Below, piece by piece: positions 49,758 through 58,954 of a stretch of DNA of 64,000 nucleotides (position 1 is its first letter; the number at the start of each line of letters is the position of its first letter). A program made the position numbers and the translations under genes. The notes beneath the pieces were generated by a model. The model was not told the DNA's origin. It ran no database searches and was given only the letters and a program-made list of their open reading frames with translations. Origin of the DNA: Candidatus Eisenbergiella merdipullorum (GTDB lineage: Bacteria > Bacillota > Clostridia > Lachnospirales > Lachnospiraceae); assembly GCA_019118445.1 (NCBI GenBank), contig DWYY01000045.1, positions 46,151 to 110,150 on the forward strand, read 5' to 3'.

Positions 49758-52042
49758 GAAGACCGCTTGTCGCAGCGTCCCTCGCCTTTGTGGCGGCGGT
49801 CCGGCTGGCCACTCTCCTGCGGCCGCTGCCCGTTCCGGAACCCGACCGGGCGGACGGGCAGCGGGCCGTATACACAGGAACGGTGTCGGACATCATCTGC
49901 TATACGGACACCGGAACCGGAGAACCGGTCAGGCTCGTTTATCTTGAGGACGCAATATCAGATCCTTCCCGTTCGGGACATTCTTCTTTTCAGATCATCT
50001 GCCGGCTTACAGAAGCTTCTTATCTTCCCAGGATCGGAAGCCTGATCCGATGCGAAGGTGAGGTAAGCCATTTCCGCGAAGCATCCAATCCCGGAGAATT
50101 CAATGCAAAAGAATACTACAACAGACAGGGCTATGCCTTTACATTGAGGGATGCCGACGTCACAGGCTCCGGCAGGGACTATTCCCCCTACCGCCAGGCG
50201 CTCTGGCAGCTCAAAGACCATATGGGGCGCGCCCTTGGGGCTCTTCTTTCCCCCAAAGACGCTTCCGTGATGAAGGCCATGCTCCTGGGCGAAAAAAAAG
50301 GAATGGACCAGGAGGTCAAATCGCTGTATCAGGCAGCGGGGATCTCCCACGTTGTAGCGATCAGCGGCCTTCATATTTCTCTCCTCGGCACGGGCGTGTA
50401 TAACCTTCTCTCCCGCTTTTTGGGGAAACGGTTTTCCTGTGCCGTATCTGCCTTTTTTCTGATGTCCTTTCTCTTCATGACAGGCTTTTGTGCATCTTCC
50501 CTGCGGGCCGGGATCATGTTCGCCCTTTCTCTTACCGCCCGGCTTCTGGGGCGGACCTATGATACAGCGACGGCCCTTGCGGCTGCCGCAGCCCTTCTGC
50601 TCATGGAAAATCCCGCATGGATCGATGATACCGGCTTTCTGCTTTCTTTCACGGCAGCGCTTTCCGCCTCCATCGTCGTTCCCGCGTTTTCGGAAATGGA
50701 CGGTCTGAAGGACTGGAGCCTGAAGCGCGTAAGCGGCGGAAACGGAAAGAGATACCAATACCGGCAGGGATGGCTCCGCAGGGTCTTCCTGAACCTGCGC
50801 TCCGGTTTCCGCGGAAGCTTCTGCGTCAGCATGGTCACTCTTCCGCTGGTGCTCTCCTCCTTCTATGAATGGAACGTGCTTTCCATCGCCGTCAATCTTG
50901 TGGTCATCCCTCTCATGGGCGTTCTTCTCGGCGGCTGCATTCTTCTGGCCGTTTCCGGAAGCCTGCTTCTCCTTTTCGGAGAAAAATGGATGTTCCTGCT
51001 CGCCCCTGCAGCATTTCCTGTCAAAGCCATTCTTTTTCTGTATGAATCCCTGTGCCGGATCGGCTCGGCAGGCGGGATCGGCCTGTTCCGTCCCGGCGCG
51101 CCAGCACTCTGGCAGATCCTTCTTTTCTATGCCGGTCTTCTGCTTCTCCTTCTCCTGTCAAAACGCCTTCCCAGGATCGCAGGCTACGCGGTGTGTGTGT
51201 TTTTGTGCATGATCTTTGTCATCGGAAAGCCTGGCGGGACACAGGTCACCATGCTGGACGTCGGTCAGGGGGACTGTATCTATATCCGTTCCCAAAGCGG
51301 CAGACATTATCTTTTCGATGGAGGAAGCAGTTCAAAGCCGCAGACAGGGACCTGGCAGGTGATCCCGTATTTAAAGCATCAGGGAGTGGACCGGCTGGAG
51401 CTGATCTTTATCAGCCATTGCGATTCTGACCATATCAGCGCTGTAAAGGAAATCCTGGAATGGGCCGGAAAAGGAAATCTCCATATCGGCGGCCTGGTGA
51501 TCTCCGCTTCCGGGCCGGAGGATGAGATGCGCGCTTCTCTGCTTGAGAGCGCAGAAAAAAATGGCGTCCCCATCTACCGGATGGAAGCCGGTAATGAGAT
51601 ACGCCGAGGCAATACCCTTTTTCAGGCAATATATCCTCTTTCGGGTAAAACCCTTTCCGATAGGAATACCGCGTCCCTGGTCCTGCGTTTTTCCGAGTAT
51701 ACGCATGGCCGAGAATCCTTCTCCATGCTTCTGACCGGGGATGTGGAAGCGTCCGGGGAAAAACAGATCCTGGATGCTTATCCAGACCTCTCAGGTGGCT
51801 GCACCATTCTGAAAACCGCGCATCACGGCTCCGATACTTCCACCACACAGGAATTTCTGGACGCCGCTTCTCCGAAGGCCGCCCTGATCTCCTGCGGACG
51901 GGACAATTCCTACGGCCACCCCCACGAAGAGGTGCTTTCCCGCTTCCGGGACGCAGGCATCCCTGTTTTCATAACCGCGGAATGCGGGGCCATCACCGTC
52001 CGTGAAAAGGACGGGACCGTGACCGTTCAAACCTTCCTCTGA
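49754..52042 (+). CDS. comEC: ComEC/Rec2 DNA uptake channel
   Basis: A 762-residue membrane channel for single-stranded DNA during transformation. The N-terminal OB-like DUF4131 part (to about 170) is followed by the Competence domain with many membrane segments (about 190-470, 'GISHVVAISGLHISLLGTGV'). The C-terminal metallo-beta-lactamase domain from about 498 has 'MLDVGQGDCIYIRSQSG', 'FISHCDSDHISAVKEIL', 'MLLTGDVEASGE' and 'TAHHGSDTSTT', all ligand motifs intact. The GTG start overlaps the GerMN stop (GTGA), with GAGGAGG seven nt upstream. Confidence 0.95.
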   Translation: MRRPLVAASLAFVAAVRLATLLRPLPVPEPDRADGQRAVYTGTVSDIICYTDTGTGEPVRLVYLEDAISDPSRSGHSSFQIICRLTEASYLPRIGSLIRCEGEVSHFREASNPGEFNAKEYYNRQGYAFTLRDADVTGSGRDYSPYRQALWQLKDHMGRALGALLSPKDASVMKAMLLGEKKGMDQEVKSLYQAAGISHVVAISGLHISLLGTGVYNLLSRFLGKRFSCAVSAFFLMSFLFMTGFCASSLRAGIMFALSLTARLLGRTYDTATALAAAAALLLMENPAWIDDTGFLLSFTAALSASIVVPAFSEMDGLKDWSLKRVSGGNGKRYQYRQGWLRRVFLNLRSGFRGSFCVSMVTLPLVLSSFYEWNVLSIAVNLVVIPLMGVLLGGCILLAVSGSLLLLFGEKWMFLLAPAAFPVKAILFLYESLCRIGSAGGIGLFRPGAPALWQILLFYAGLLLLLLLSKRLPRIAGYAVCVFLCMIFVIGKPGGTQVTMLDVGQGDCIYIRSQSGRHYLFDGGSSSKPQTGTWQVIPYLKHQGVDRLELIFISHCDSDHISAVKEILEWAGKGNLHIGGLVISASGPEDEMRASLLESAEKNGVPIYRMEAGNEIRRGNTLFQAIYPLSGKTLSDRNTASLVLRFSEYTHGRESFSMLLTGDVEASGEKQILDAYPDLSGGCTILKTAHHGSDTSTTQEFLDAASPKAALISCGRDNSYGHPHEEVLSRFRDAGIPVFITAECGAITVREKDGTVTVQTFL

Positions 52043-52888
52043 TCAGACCGCAATGATGATCCCGCCGTCATTCGCGTACATGCTGCTGATGCCCGCTGTG
52101 TCCAGGATCAGAGAGCTGGCGAAAGCCGCTTTTTCCAGGATCATGTCCCTGACCCACTCCGCCTTCTCCCGGTTATTGCAGTGGGAGATCATCAGGCACT
52201 TGTCCTGTGGGTCTTTGATCTCATCCACAACAAGCCCCGCCATCCGGATCAGGGCCTTCTTCAGTCCCACGGCCTGTCCGCGCTGGAAGATAGTCCCCTC
52301 AGGCGTGCCACCCATGACCGGCTTGATGTTCAGTGTAGAGGCGACCAGAGCCTTCACTCCCGTAAGCCTTCCGTTCTTTCTCAAGGTATCCAGATTGTTC
52401 AGGACAAAATAGGTGTTCATTTCATCCCGGAATGCCTCCAGCTTTTGTGCGATCTCTTCAAAGGGCAGCCCTTTTTCCTCAAGCTGCATGGCCTTCAGTG
52501 CGATCTGCGTCTCGCCGCAGGAAGCGGACCTGGAGTCGATCACATGGATCTTCTTCGCATCCTTCCCATACTTTTCTTCAAACAGATTCTTCCCGAGGAC
52601 CGCGCTGTTATAGCTGCCGCTCAGATTGGAGGAAAGGGTTATTACATAAATGTGCTCCGCCGCTTCCTCATAACTCGCCAGATACCGCTGCGGAGAAGGG
52701 CAGGAGGATCTGGGACAAATAGGACATTCCGCAACCTTCCTCAGAAATTCCTTCTGGTCAAAATTTTCGTCATCCATGATCCTCCAGTCCCCCACCTCAA
52801 GGCCCAAGGGCACTCTTTCAAAACGGCTGTCTGCCTTCAACTCCTCCGGCAGCTCACAGCAGCTATCCACAACAATTTTATAGCTCAT
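52043..52888 (-). CDS. DegV family fatty-acid-binding protein
   Basis: A 281-residue DegV protein. In characterised members it binds a fatty acid and presents it to a fatty acid kinase (FakB role). Motifs are 'YKIVVDSCCELPEELK', 'VITLSSNLSGSYNSA', 'IHVIDSRSASCGETQIAL' and 'LRKNGRLTGVKALVASTLNIKPV'. An unusual Cys pair/quartet lies in 'CPICPRSSCPSP'. GGAGG ribosome binding site. The stop abuts comEC convergently with no spacer. Confidence 0.93.
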   Translation of the reverse strand: MSYKIVVDSCCELPEELKADSRFERVPLGLEVGDWRIMDDENFDQKEFLRKVAECPICPRSSCPSPQRYLASYEEAAEHIYVITLSSNLSGSYNSAVLGKNLFEEKYGKDAKKIHVIDSRSASCGETQIALKAMQLEEKGLPFEEIAQKLEAFRDEMNTYFVLNNLDTLRKNGRLTGVKALVASTLNIKPVMGGTPEGTIFQRGQAVGLKKALIRMAGLVVDEIKDPQDKCLMISHCNNREKAEWVRDMILEKAAFASSLILDTAGISSMYANDGGIIIAV

Positions 52889-52937
52889 GATATCCTCCGA
52901 TTTTCGCCACTTGAATATGTGGTTTTCATTACCACAT

Positions 52938-52967
52938 ATAATAACACCGATGTTTATACCTTGTAAA
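52938..52967 (-). promoter_or_regulatory. Sigma-A promoter of degV
   Basis: TTTACA (52962-52967), 18-bp spacer, TATTAT (52938-52943) on the minus strand, about 50 nt before the start. Confidence 0.5.
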
Positions 52968-53099
52968 GATTATTTCTAAAAGAAATCATTGCGCTTTCTA
53001 TAGCCATTCACTTGCATATCGTGTAAAATAAAAGAGCCGGGCTGCCGCAGGAAACGCGGCAGAAAACGGCACAAGGATTTCAAAAAGAGGGAGAACGCC

Positions 53100-53603
53100 A
53101 TGATCGCACTTAAAATAAAAGACGTAAAGCATTTTATGGGACGGCTTCTCGGAACAGATTTTCTGGATTCCTTTCTCCTGGAAGAAGCCGTGGTCGCCAC
53201 CTACAACACGTTTACCATAGACGGCCGGATGAACCGGGAATTTTTTTCACGGGAAGAATGGGAGGAGCCTTCCATACGTCCTTATGACTTTTCTTCCTGG
53301 GAATCCATGCGTCCCATCCTGTTTGAGCTGATACGCGGGAAAAAGACGCCCGTCAGCTTCCGGTTCATCCTGCATCTCATGCCGCAGTATATCGCCGGCA
53401 TCTTAAAGCCCCAGGAAACCGCCGTCACACCGGACCAGGTCAGGGCCCTCGTCCTCACCTGCAGATATGAAAATGGTGCGCTGACCCTGCTGACCGGCAC
53501 CTCCCTTCAAACGTTCCTTCCGGATAAAAGCGCGGATGTGCTCTGGGACCGAGCGGTCCGGGCCTTCCTTGACAAAAAAGAGGTGGATTATGAAGAACTG
53601 TGA
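53100..53603 (+). CDS. Conserved small protein, DUF5721-like
   Basis: A 167-residue soluble protein with GAGGGAG upstream. It starts 'MIALKIKDVKHFMGRLLGTD' and has an aromatic-rich middle. I believe it belongs to DUF5721, a family known mainly from Lachnospiraceae, but this is from memory and moderately sure. No catalytic motif or membrane segment is visible. The AraC gene starts inside its last 14 bases, so they are probably coupled. Confidence 0.72.
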   Translation: MIALKIKDVKHFMGRLLGTDFLDSFLLEEAVVATYNTFTIDGRMNREFFSREEWEEPSIRPYDFSSWESMRPILFELIRGKKTPVSFRFILHLMPQYIAGILKPQETAVTPDQVRALVLTCRYENGALTLLTGTSLQTFLPDKSADVLWDRAVRAFLDKKEVDYEEL

Positions 53604-54522
53604 GAAGAGAAACGGCGTTTCCTCAGACGGGATGGAAAACAGCCAGATTCCCTGTCTTACTCTGACGGAGGAGGAAGACGGTTCGGGCTTCCAGCACCAT
53701 TTTTCCGTCCGGGAGACCTATCCCCTTCACACACATACTTTTTATGAATTCTTTCTCATCAGCAAGGGCAGGGGGATCCATCGGATCAACGGAAGTTCCA
53801 CGCTGCTTTCGGAAGGCTCCTTCGTCCTCATCCGCCCTTCCGACCGGCACGGTTATGATTTCCTGAATCAGTATGACCTGGAGCTGATCAATGTTTCCTT
53901 CCTGCCTTCCATCTTTGAAAGCCTTTGCCGTCTGTTCGACTGTCCGCCCTCCCTTTTTACCGGGCCAAATCTCTGTCCGCAGATCCAGCTTCAGGAACCT
54001 CTTCTGAGCGATATACGCGGAAAAATGCTGCAGTTCGAACGCTTTTCTGCAAAAAAAGAGTGCCAAGGAAGCGAAAAAAGGCAGTACCTTCTCTCGGTAC
54101 TGCCCTGGTTTCTTTATCCGTTCCTGCGTGTTCTGTCCCAGGAAAAGGGGGAACCCTCTGATAAAGTCCCCCATCCCCTTCCGGGCTGGCTGTCCGGACT
54201 GCTCCGGCAGATGGAACGGCCGGAAAATTATACCGCTGGTCTGCCGCGCCTGATCGAGCTTGCAAACCTGTCTCAGGAATACCTCACCCGTTCCTTCCGC
54301 CGATATCTGCATATGACGCCAACAGAATTCATCAATCTGCGCCGGATGGAGCTGGCAGCCTCCCTGCTTCTGGAAGGGAAAATGGAGATCATTGAAATCT
54401 CGCAGGAGTGCGGCTTTCACAATCTGGGATATTTTTACCGCGTCTTCCAAAAACAGTATGGCTGTGCGCCGGGAGAATTCAAACGGCAGGCTTCCTTTTC
54501 CCCTTCCCGGTCAGCCCTCTGA
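53590..54522 (+). CDS. AraC-family transcriptional regulator
   Basis: A 310-residue regulator with an N-terminal cupin sensor ('YPLHTHTFYEFFLISKGRG', 'GSFVLIRPSDRHGYDF') and a C-terminal double HTH ('LIELANLSQEYLTRSFRRYL', 'IEISQECGFHNLGYFYRVFQ'). The start at 53590 has GAGGTGG three nt upstream and overlaps the upstream gene; the track's longer start is inside that gene. It is convergent with the GH2 beta-mannosidase, 15 nt apart, which makes sugar-responsive control plausible but not shown. Confidence 0.9.
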   Translation: MKNCEKRNGVSSDGMENSQIPCLTLTEEEDGSGFQHHFSVRETYPLHTHTFYEFFLISKGRGIHRINGSSTLLSEGSFVLIRPSDRHGYDFLNQYDLELINVSFLPSIFESLCRLFDCPPSLFTGPNLCPQIQLQEPLLSDIRGKMLQFERFSAKKECQGSEKRQYLLSVLPWFLYPFLRVLSQEKGEPSDKVPHPLPGWLSGLLRQMERPENYTAGLPRLIELANLSQEYLTRSFRRYLHMTPTEFINLRRMELAASLLLEGKMEIIEISQECGFHNLGYFYRVFQKQYGCAPGEFKRQASFSPSRSAL

Positions 54523-54537
54523 AAAAAGGACATCTTC

Positions 54538-57060
54538 TCAGCGGATGTTGTAAACGCTCCTGATCTGCAGGCCTTCCGGGCTTCCCTTCAGGATTTTCAC
54601 CCTTCTCGTCCCCGCATCCATATCAAAGTAGTTGTCGGATAAGAGCATATCATCCGCTGCGTTCCGGATTTCTACGCCTCTCGCATAGGCGGAGGCGTCC
54701 ACCACCAGCTCGTCTCCCTCCGCACGGACGGTCAGCTCAGGATCTGCAAAATGATACTGCTTGGGCGCGCAGAAGATCACGCAGCCTCCGGAAACAGGCT
54801 CTGCTCCGTCCGCTTCATAACAGGCATAGCTCACATGATCCTCGTACAGTCCGGCATCCATGCAGTCCTGCCTGTCCAGCCAGAGAGAAGAAAGGGCGGG
54901 CACGGTGACGGTTTCCTCCCCTCCCCGCAGGATTTCGGATCGGCTGTTTCTGAGGGACCAGACCACCTTCAGCTTCTTTTCCTCCATGGTCTCGTTGGCC
55001 ACGCAAAGCTGCACCGACTTTTTCACCTCATAGGGCTGGGCATTGGGGTTGGTATCCTGAGTTAATATCCCTTCCTCCGCGCAGGAAAGCATCACCGGTG
55101 CGAAGAACCGCTTCGCATAATAATGCAGCGCCTTCCATCTTCCGCAGTAGTCAATAGAGGACCAGCTTGCCACAGGCCAGCAATCGTTCAGCTGCCAGAT
55201 CACCGCTCCCATGCACCTCCCCCGGTTCCTGCGGAAATGCTCCACACCGTAACGGATCGCTTCGGCCTGCAGGAGCTGAGAAGCATAGAGCGTGACGTCA
55301 AAATCCGTGGGATACAGAAAGGTCTGCTCCATATAGTTCATGATCTTCCCGTTAGCGGAAGAATTTCTCTGATGCTTCTCCATCACATAGGAGAAAATAT
55401 TCCGATCCTCCGGCTCCGTAAAGGTCTCTACCGTTTTCAGCGCCGGGAAGGACTGGAAGCCGAATTCCGACACATAGCGGAAATAGAATTTCCGGTATTC
55501 GGTGATAGGCTTGTTGCCATGCCACACATCCCAGTAATGGACGTCTCCCCGGTTCTCCGCATTCGGCTCGTCAAACGCGCCGCCGGAGGAAGGGCTGGCA
55601 GGCCAGTAAAAGGTGTTGGGATCATATTTTTTAAGCACCTTGGGAAGGATGTATTCATACATCTTCACATAGTCGCTTTTTTCTTTGGGCCTTCTGATCC
55701 ATCCATCCCCCTGCGCCACAAACTGTTCCATTTCATTGTTGCCGCACCAGAGGCCAAGGGAAGCGTGATGACGGATGCGTTTGATATTATCGATGAATTC
55801 CGCAGTGATGCTCTGTTCAAATTCCTCCGTCAGATCGTAAACCGCGCAGGCAAACATAAAATCCTCCCACACAATGAGCCCCAGTTCATCGCAGGCATCC
55901 CAGAAGGCATCATAGGGATAGTTTCCACCGCCCCAGACGCGGATGCAGTTATAATTTGCATTTTTTGCCTGAAGCAGCAGGTCGAAGGTTCTCTCCGGTG
56001 TCACCCGCGAGAGGATGTTGTCCTCCGGAATATAATCCGCGCCCATGGCAAAAATCCGCACGCCGTTCACCTCATGGGCAAAGGACTCTCCGTATTCGTC
56101 CTTCTCTATGCGCATGGTCATGGTACGCAGACCGATCCGCTTCTCCCACACATCCAGCACCTCATCCCCGCACAGAAGCTCCACCCGCACCTGATAAAGT
56201 GGTTGTGCTCCGAAGCCGTTCGGCCACCACAGAAGCGGCGCGTCAATGGTCAGGGAATCTTCCGGCGCTTCTTTTCCGCCCGCGGGATGGACATATTCCC
56301 AACTGCGTCCCTCTTTCCCGTTTCCCGGCTCCGTCACACGCACGCGCCAGGAAGGCCCGGCCAGCTTCTTCTCATCCGCTCCAAATGAAACGACTCGTTC
56401 CTCCTTCGTTTTATCCACGTCTACCCGGAAAGAAAGCGTCACTTTCCCCGGCTCATGGTGCTGAGTGATATATACGCCGTCCAACCTCGCCGGTCCGATG
56501 CCGAGAAGGGACACCTCCCGCCAAATTCCCGCATCGGGCAGGCGGGGCCCCCAGTCCCAGCCAAACATGCAGTGCGCTTTTCGCAGATAAGGGAAACCAC
56601 GCATCGCATCCGTGCTGCCCTCAATGGGCCTCTTCTCATAGGCTTCCTCAATAAACCGTGTGGGGGAATGCAGCATCACCTTCAGTTCGTTGTTCTCCGG
56701 CTTCAGAAGCTCTCTTACGGGAAATTCCCATATGCGGTGCATATTGTCCGCTGATCCCACCTTAACTCCATTTAAGAAAATATCCGCCAGCGTATCGATC
56801 CCGTCAAAATGTAGAAGCGTCCGTTCACACTCCAGAAGCCCTTCCGACACCGCAAAATGCGTCTCATAAGTGAAATCATTCTCCATGACCTTCAGCGCTT
56901 TCAGCTCGTTATCCCGATAATAGGGATCCTCCAGCTTCCCGTTTGTCAGAAGATCCTGGTACACGCTTCCCGGCACCACCGCGGGAAGACGTGCTCCTTC
57001 CCCTTCCTGATACATGCTCCACTGCAGCCCCTCGCTGCTGTTCAGCTTTTGGATCAGCAT
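54538..57060 (-). CDS. Beta-mannosidase (GH2)
   Basis: An 840-residue GH2 enzyme that removes terminal beta-mannosyl residues from manno-oligosaccharides. Order: sugar-binding N domain ('GSVYQDLLTNGKLEDPYYRD', typical of beta-mannosidases), Ig-like domain, then the barrel ('RVWGGGNYPYDAFWDACDEL', 'VWEDFMFACAVYD'). Acid/base Glu is near 441 in 'LGLWCGNNEMEQ' and nucleophile Glu near 530 in 'YVSEFGFQSFP'. No signal peptide, so cytosolic. The start at 57060 has GGAAGGG upstream; the track's 54-residue extension reads into the spoVAE promoter. Confidence 0.93.
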   Translation of the reverse strand: MLIQKLNSSEGLQWSMYQEGEGARLPAVVPGSVYQDLLTNGKLEDPYYRDNELKALKVMENDFTYETHFAVSEGLLECERTLLHFDGIDTLADIFLNGVKVGSADNMHRIWEFPVRELLKPENNELKVMLHSPTRFIEEAYEKRPIEGSTDAMRGFPYLRKAHCMFGWDWGPRLPDAGIWREVSLLGIGPARLDGVYITQHHEPGKVTLSFRVDVDKTKEERVVSFGADEKKLAGPSWRVRVTEPGNGKEGRSWEYVHPAGGKEAPEDSLTIDAPLLWWPNGFGAQPLYQVRVELLCGDEVLDVWEKRIGLRTMTMRIEKDEYGESFAHEVNGVRIFAMGADYIPEDNILSRVTPERTFDLLLQAKNANYNCIRVWGGGNYPYDAFWDACDELGLIVWEDFMFACAVYDLTEEFEQSITAEFIDNIKRIRHHASLGLWCGNNEMEQFVAQGDGWIRRPKEKSDYVKMYEYILPKVLKKYDPNTFYWPASPSSGGAFDEPNAENRGDVHYWDVWHGNKPITEYRKFYFRYVSEFGFQSFPALKTVETFTEPEDRNIFSYVMEKHQRNSSANGKIMNYMEQTFLYPTDFDVTLYASQLLQAEAIRYGVEHFRRNRGRCMGAVIWQLNDCWPVASWSSIDYCGRWKALHYYAKRFFAPVMLSCAEEGILTQDTNPNAQPYEVKKSVQLCVANETMEEKKLKVVWSLRNSRSEILRGGEETVTVPALSSLWLDRQDCMDAGLYEDHVSYACYEADGAEPVSGGCVIFCAPKQYHFADPELTVRAEGDELVVDASAYARGVEIRNAADDMLLSDNYFDMDAGTRRVKILKGSPEGLQIRSVYNIR

Positions 57061-57218
57061 ATTGATATCCCTTCCTTTCTTCCTCCGGGCAGCGTTTCCA
57101 TCGCCTCGAAAAAGACGCGCGCCCTCCTTTGTCCTGCTTTTAAAATAGCACTTCCGGATTGAAGTTTCTTCCGTTTCCTTGACGGATTTTTCTACTATAT
57201 TGACTTGTAAAAATCCGT

Positions 57219-57248
57219 GCATAATTTTCCCGTTATCCTGCCATACTG
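57219..57248 (+). promoter_or_regulatory. Sigma-G-like promoter of spoVAE
   Basis: GCATA (57219-57223), 18-bp spacer, CATACTG (57242-57248) fits the forespore sigma-G consensus GHATR-N17/18-CATAHTA at all but the last base. It is about 75 nt before the spoVAE start. Confidence 0.65.
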
Positions 57249-57322
57249 ATCCTGTATATGAAATTTTCCGTGTTTTGCCGCACCTGCGGCGAAATGAGGA
57301 AGGGAAGCAATTGGAGGAAAAT

Positions 57323-57679
57323 ATGGATTATGTGAACGCGTTCTGGATCGGCGGGCTGATCTGCGCCCTGGTCCAGATCCTGATGGAAAAGACAAAACTG
57401 ATGCCCGGCCGGATCATGGTGCTTCTGGTCTGCACCGGCGCCGTGCTGGGAGCGCTTGGCATCTATGAACCGTTTTTGGAGTATGCGGGGGCGGGCGCCA
57501 GTGTACCGCTCCTCGGTTTCGGGAACACCCTCTTCCAGGGCGTGAAGAAAGCGGTGGACGAAACGGGCATCCTCGGCCTGTTCTCAGGCGGATTCAAAGC
57601 AGGGGCCATAGGATGCTCGGCTGCCCTCATCTTCGGCTATCTCGCTTCTCTGATCTTTAATCCTAAGATGAAGAAATAG
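57323..57679 (+). CDS. spoVAE: Stage V sporulation protein AE
   Basis: A 118-residue membrane protein of the SpoVAE family, part of the forespore inner-membrane channel that moves dipicolinic acid. Hydrophobic segments and the family text 'NAFWIGGLICALVQILMEKT' and 'VPLLGFGNTLFQGVKKAVDE' are clear. The ATG at 57323 has GGAGG five nt upstream. The usual partners spoVAC and spoVAD are not adjacent; spoVAD is 3.4 kb away on the other strand and spoVAC is not in the window. The 3' end overlaps the convergent DUF3810 gene by 17 bases. Confidence 0.92.
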   Translation: MDYVNAFWIGGLICALVQILMEKTKLMPGRIMVLLVCTGAVLGALGIYEPFLEYAGAGASVPLLGFGNTLFQGVKKAVDETGILGLFSGGFKAGAIGCSAALIFGYLASLIFNPKMKK

Positions 57680-58925
57680 CGGACGCCTCAGCAAGAACGG
57701 CCCCGCCGTTATAGCCAGGACCACAGTCATACAGGATCCCGTCGTAATATTCCAGAAGGAGCTGCACCACCCGGCCGTAGCTTTTCATACCGTCGGAAAC
57801 GCCGTTGACAACAAGGGTCGTTTCCGTAAACTGGTTGGAGGCCGCTTTTACCACAGCGGTCTCCACGACCGCATTTTCTTCCACTTTTTCCCAGGCTTCT
57901 TTGGTGAGGAAGATATCGTCGCCATAAACGCTTTCTGCAATCGAAAGACAGTCAAATGCCTGTTTGCCAGACGCGCTCTTATACTCCTTTTCCACATAGC
58001 TGAGCACGCTCAGATACCCGCTGTAGCGGTAGAACGGATCATCCGAATTGATGCAGGCCAGAAAACCGATGAAATTCGCATCATCCTCATAGATAAATCC
58101 CTTCAGGTGGGCAAGTTCATGACAGAGTGTGGCGGGCACGTTGACAATATACATGCTGGTGTTGTAATTCGCCTCCATGGAGAAGGGGAAATAATAGCCC
58201 ATCATGTACTGCTGGCTCAGGAAATCCGAGGCTGTGATCCCCTTGGCCTGCGGATAATAACCGGAAAGCAGCTCATATTCTCCGCCAAGCCTCTGCATCG
58301 CCGCGATGGCTTCGCCCTTCATGTCTCCTTCGTAGACCAGAAAACCGTCCCCGTCCCTCTCCAGCTGCCGCGTCAGCTCGTTAAGCTGGCTCACAATGTG
58401 ATTCCTCACCAGGATCAGTTCTCTGTCCGTATAGGTTCTCTGCGCTTTCTGCGCCATATAGGTTTCATCAAATTCAGAGGCGTGATATAGAATGAAGCAG
58501 TTATAGGTCATGATCATGAAGACCGCAAGGAAGCCCCAGGCATACGCCCTTAAAAACGCGGAAATGAGCAGCTTTCCTCTTCCTTTCCGCACAAAGATGC
58601 GCGCCAGGCCCAGCAGAATGGCTGCGGCCGTGAATACAACGGCCAAAACGATCAAAACCTCCCCGACCGAGAAGGGAAAGACCGACATCAGCCTTCCGTA
58701 AGCGTTGACGGAAAGCGGGAACAGATGCTTCACATGCCAGTCACAGAATGCCTGGCTGTTCCACGCGGTCACGTTCACCGCTGCCGTCAGAAGAAGTAAA
58801 GCTGCCCATATTTTTTTCTCATGCGATCCCCCGATTCTTAAATCTTTAAAACCCCTGTTACGATTCTCCTGTTTCTTTCTATTTATAACTATACCCTTAG
58901 GGGGACGAGAAAACAACCGAATCAC
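57663..58925 (-). CDS. DUF3810 membrane protein with HExxH-type site
   Basis: A membrane protein of about 385-420 residues. It has an N-terminal hydrophobic segment, two more near 70-130, and a long outer domain with 'LCHELAHLKGFIYEDDANF', a zinc-metalloprotease-like HExxH followed by Glu. DUF3810 has no established function. The start is doubtful: the listed GTG lacks a ribosome binding site, while an ATG at 58822 has an ideal GGGGG site but is one base out of frame. That ATG is followed by a run of seven A's; eight would restore the frame and give MRKKIWAALLLL. See findings. Confidence 0.78.
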   Translation of the reverse strand: MIRLFSRPPKGIVINRKKQENRNRGFKDLRIGGSHEKKIWAALLLLTAAVNVTAWNSQAFCDWHVKHLFPLSVNAYGRLMSVFPFSVGEVLIVLAVVFTAAAILLGLARIFVRKGRGKLLISAFLRAYAWGFLAVFMIMTYNCFILYHASEFDETYMAQKAQRTYTDRELILVRNHIVSQLNELTRQLERDGDGFLVYEGDMKGEAIAAMQRLGGEYELLSGYYPQAKGITASDFLSQQYMMGYYFPFSMEANYNTSMYIVNVPATLCHELAHLKGFIYEDDANFIGFLACINSDDPFYRYSGYLSVLSYVEKEYKSASGKQAFDCLSIAESVYGDDIFLTKEAWEKVEENAVVETAVVKAASNQFTETTLVVNGVSDGMKSYGRVVQLLLEYYDGILYDCGPGYNGGAVLAEASAISSS

Positions 58926-58954
58926 AGAAAAGCTAGAAACTGTTCACACCACAT

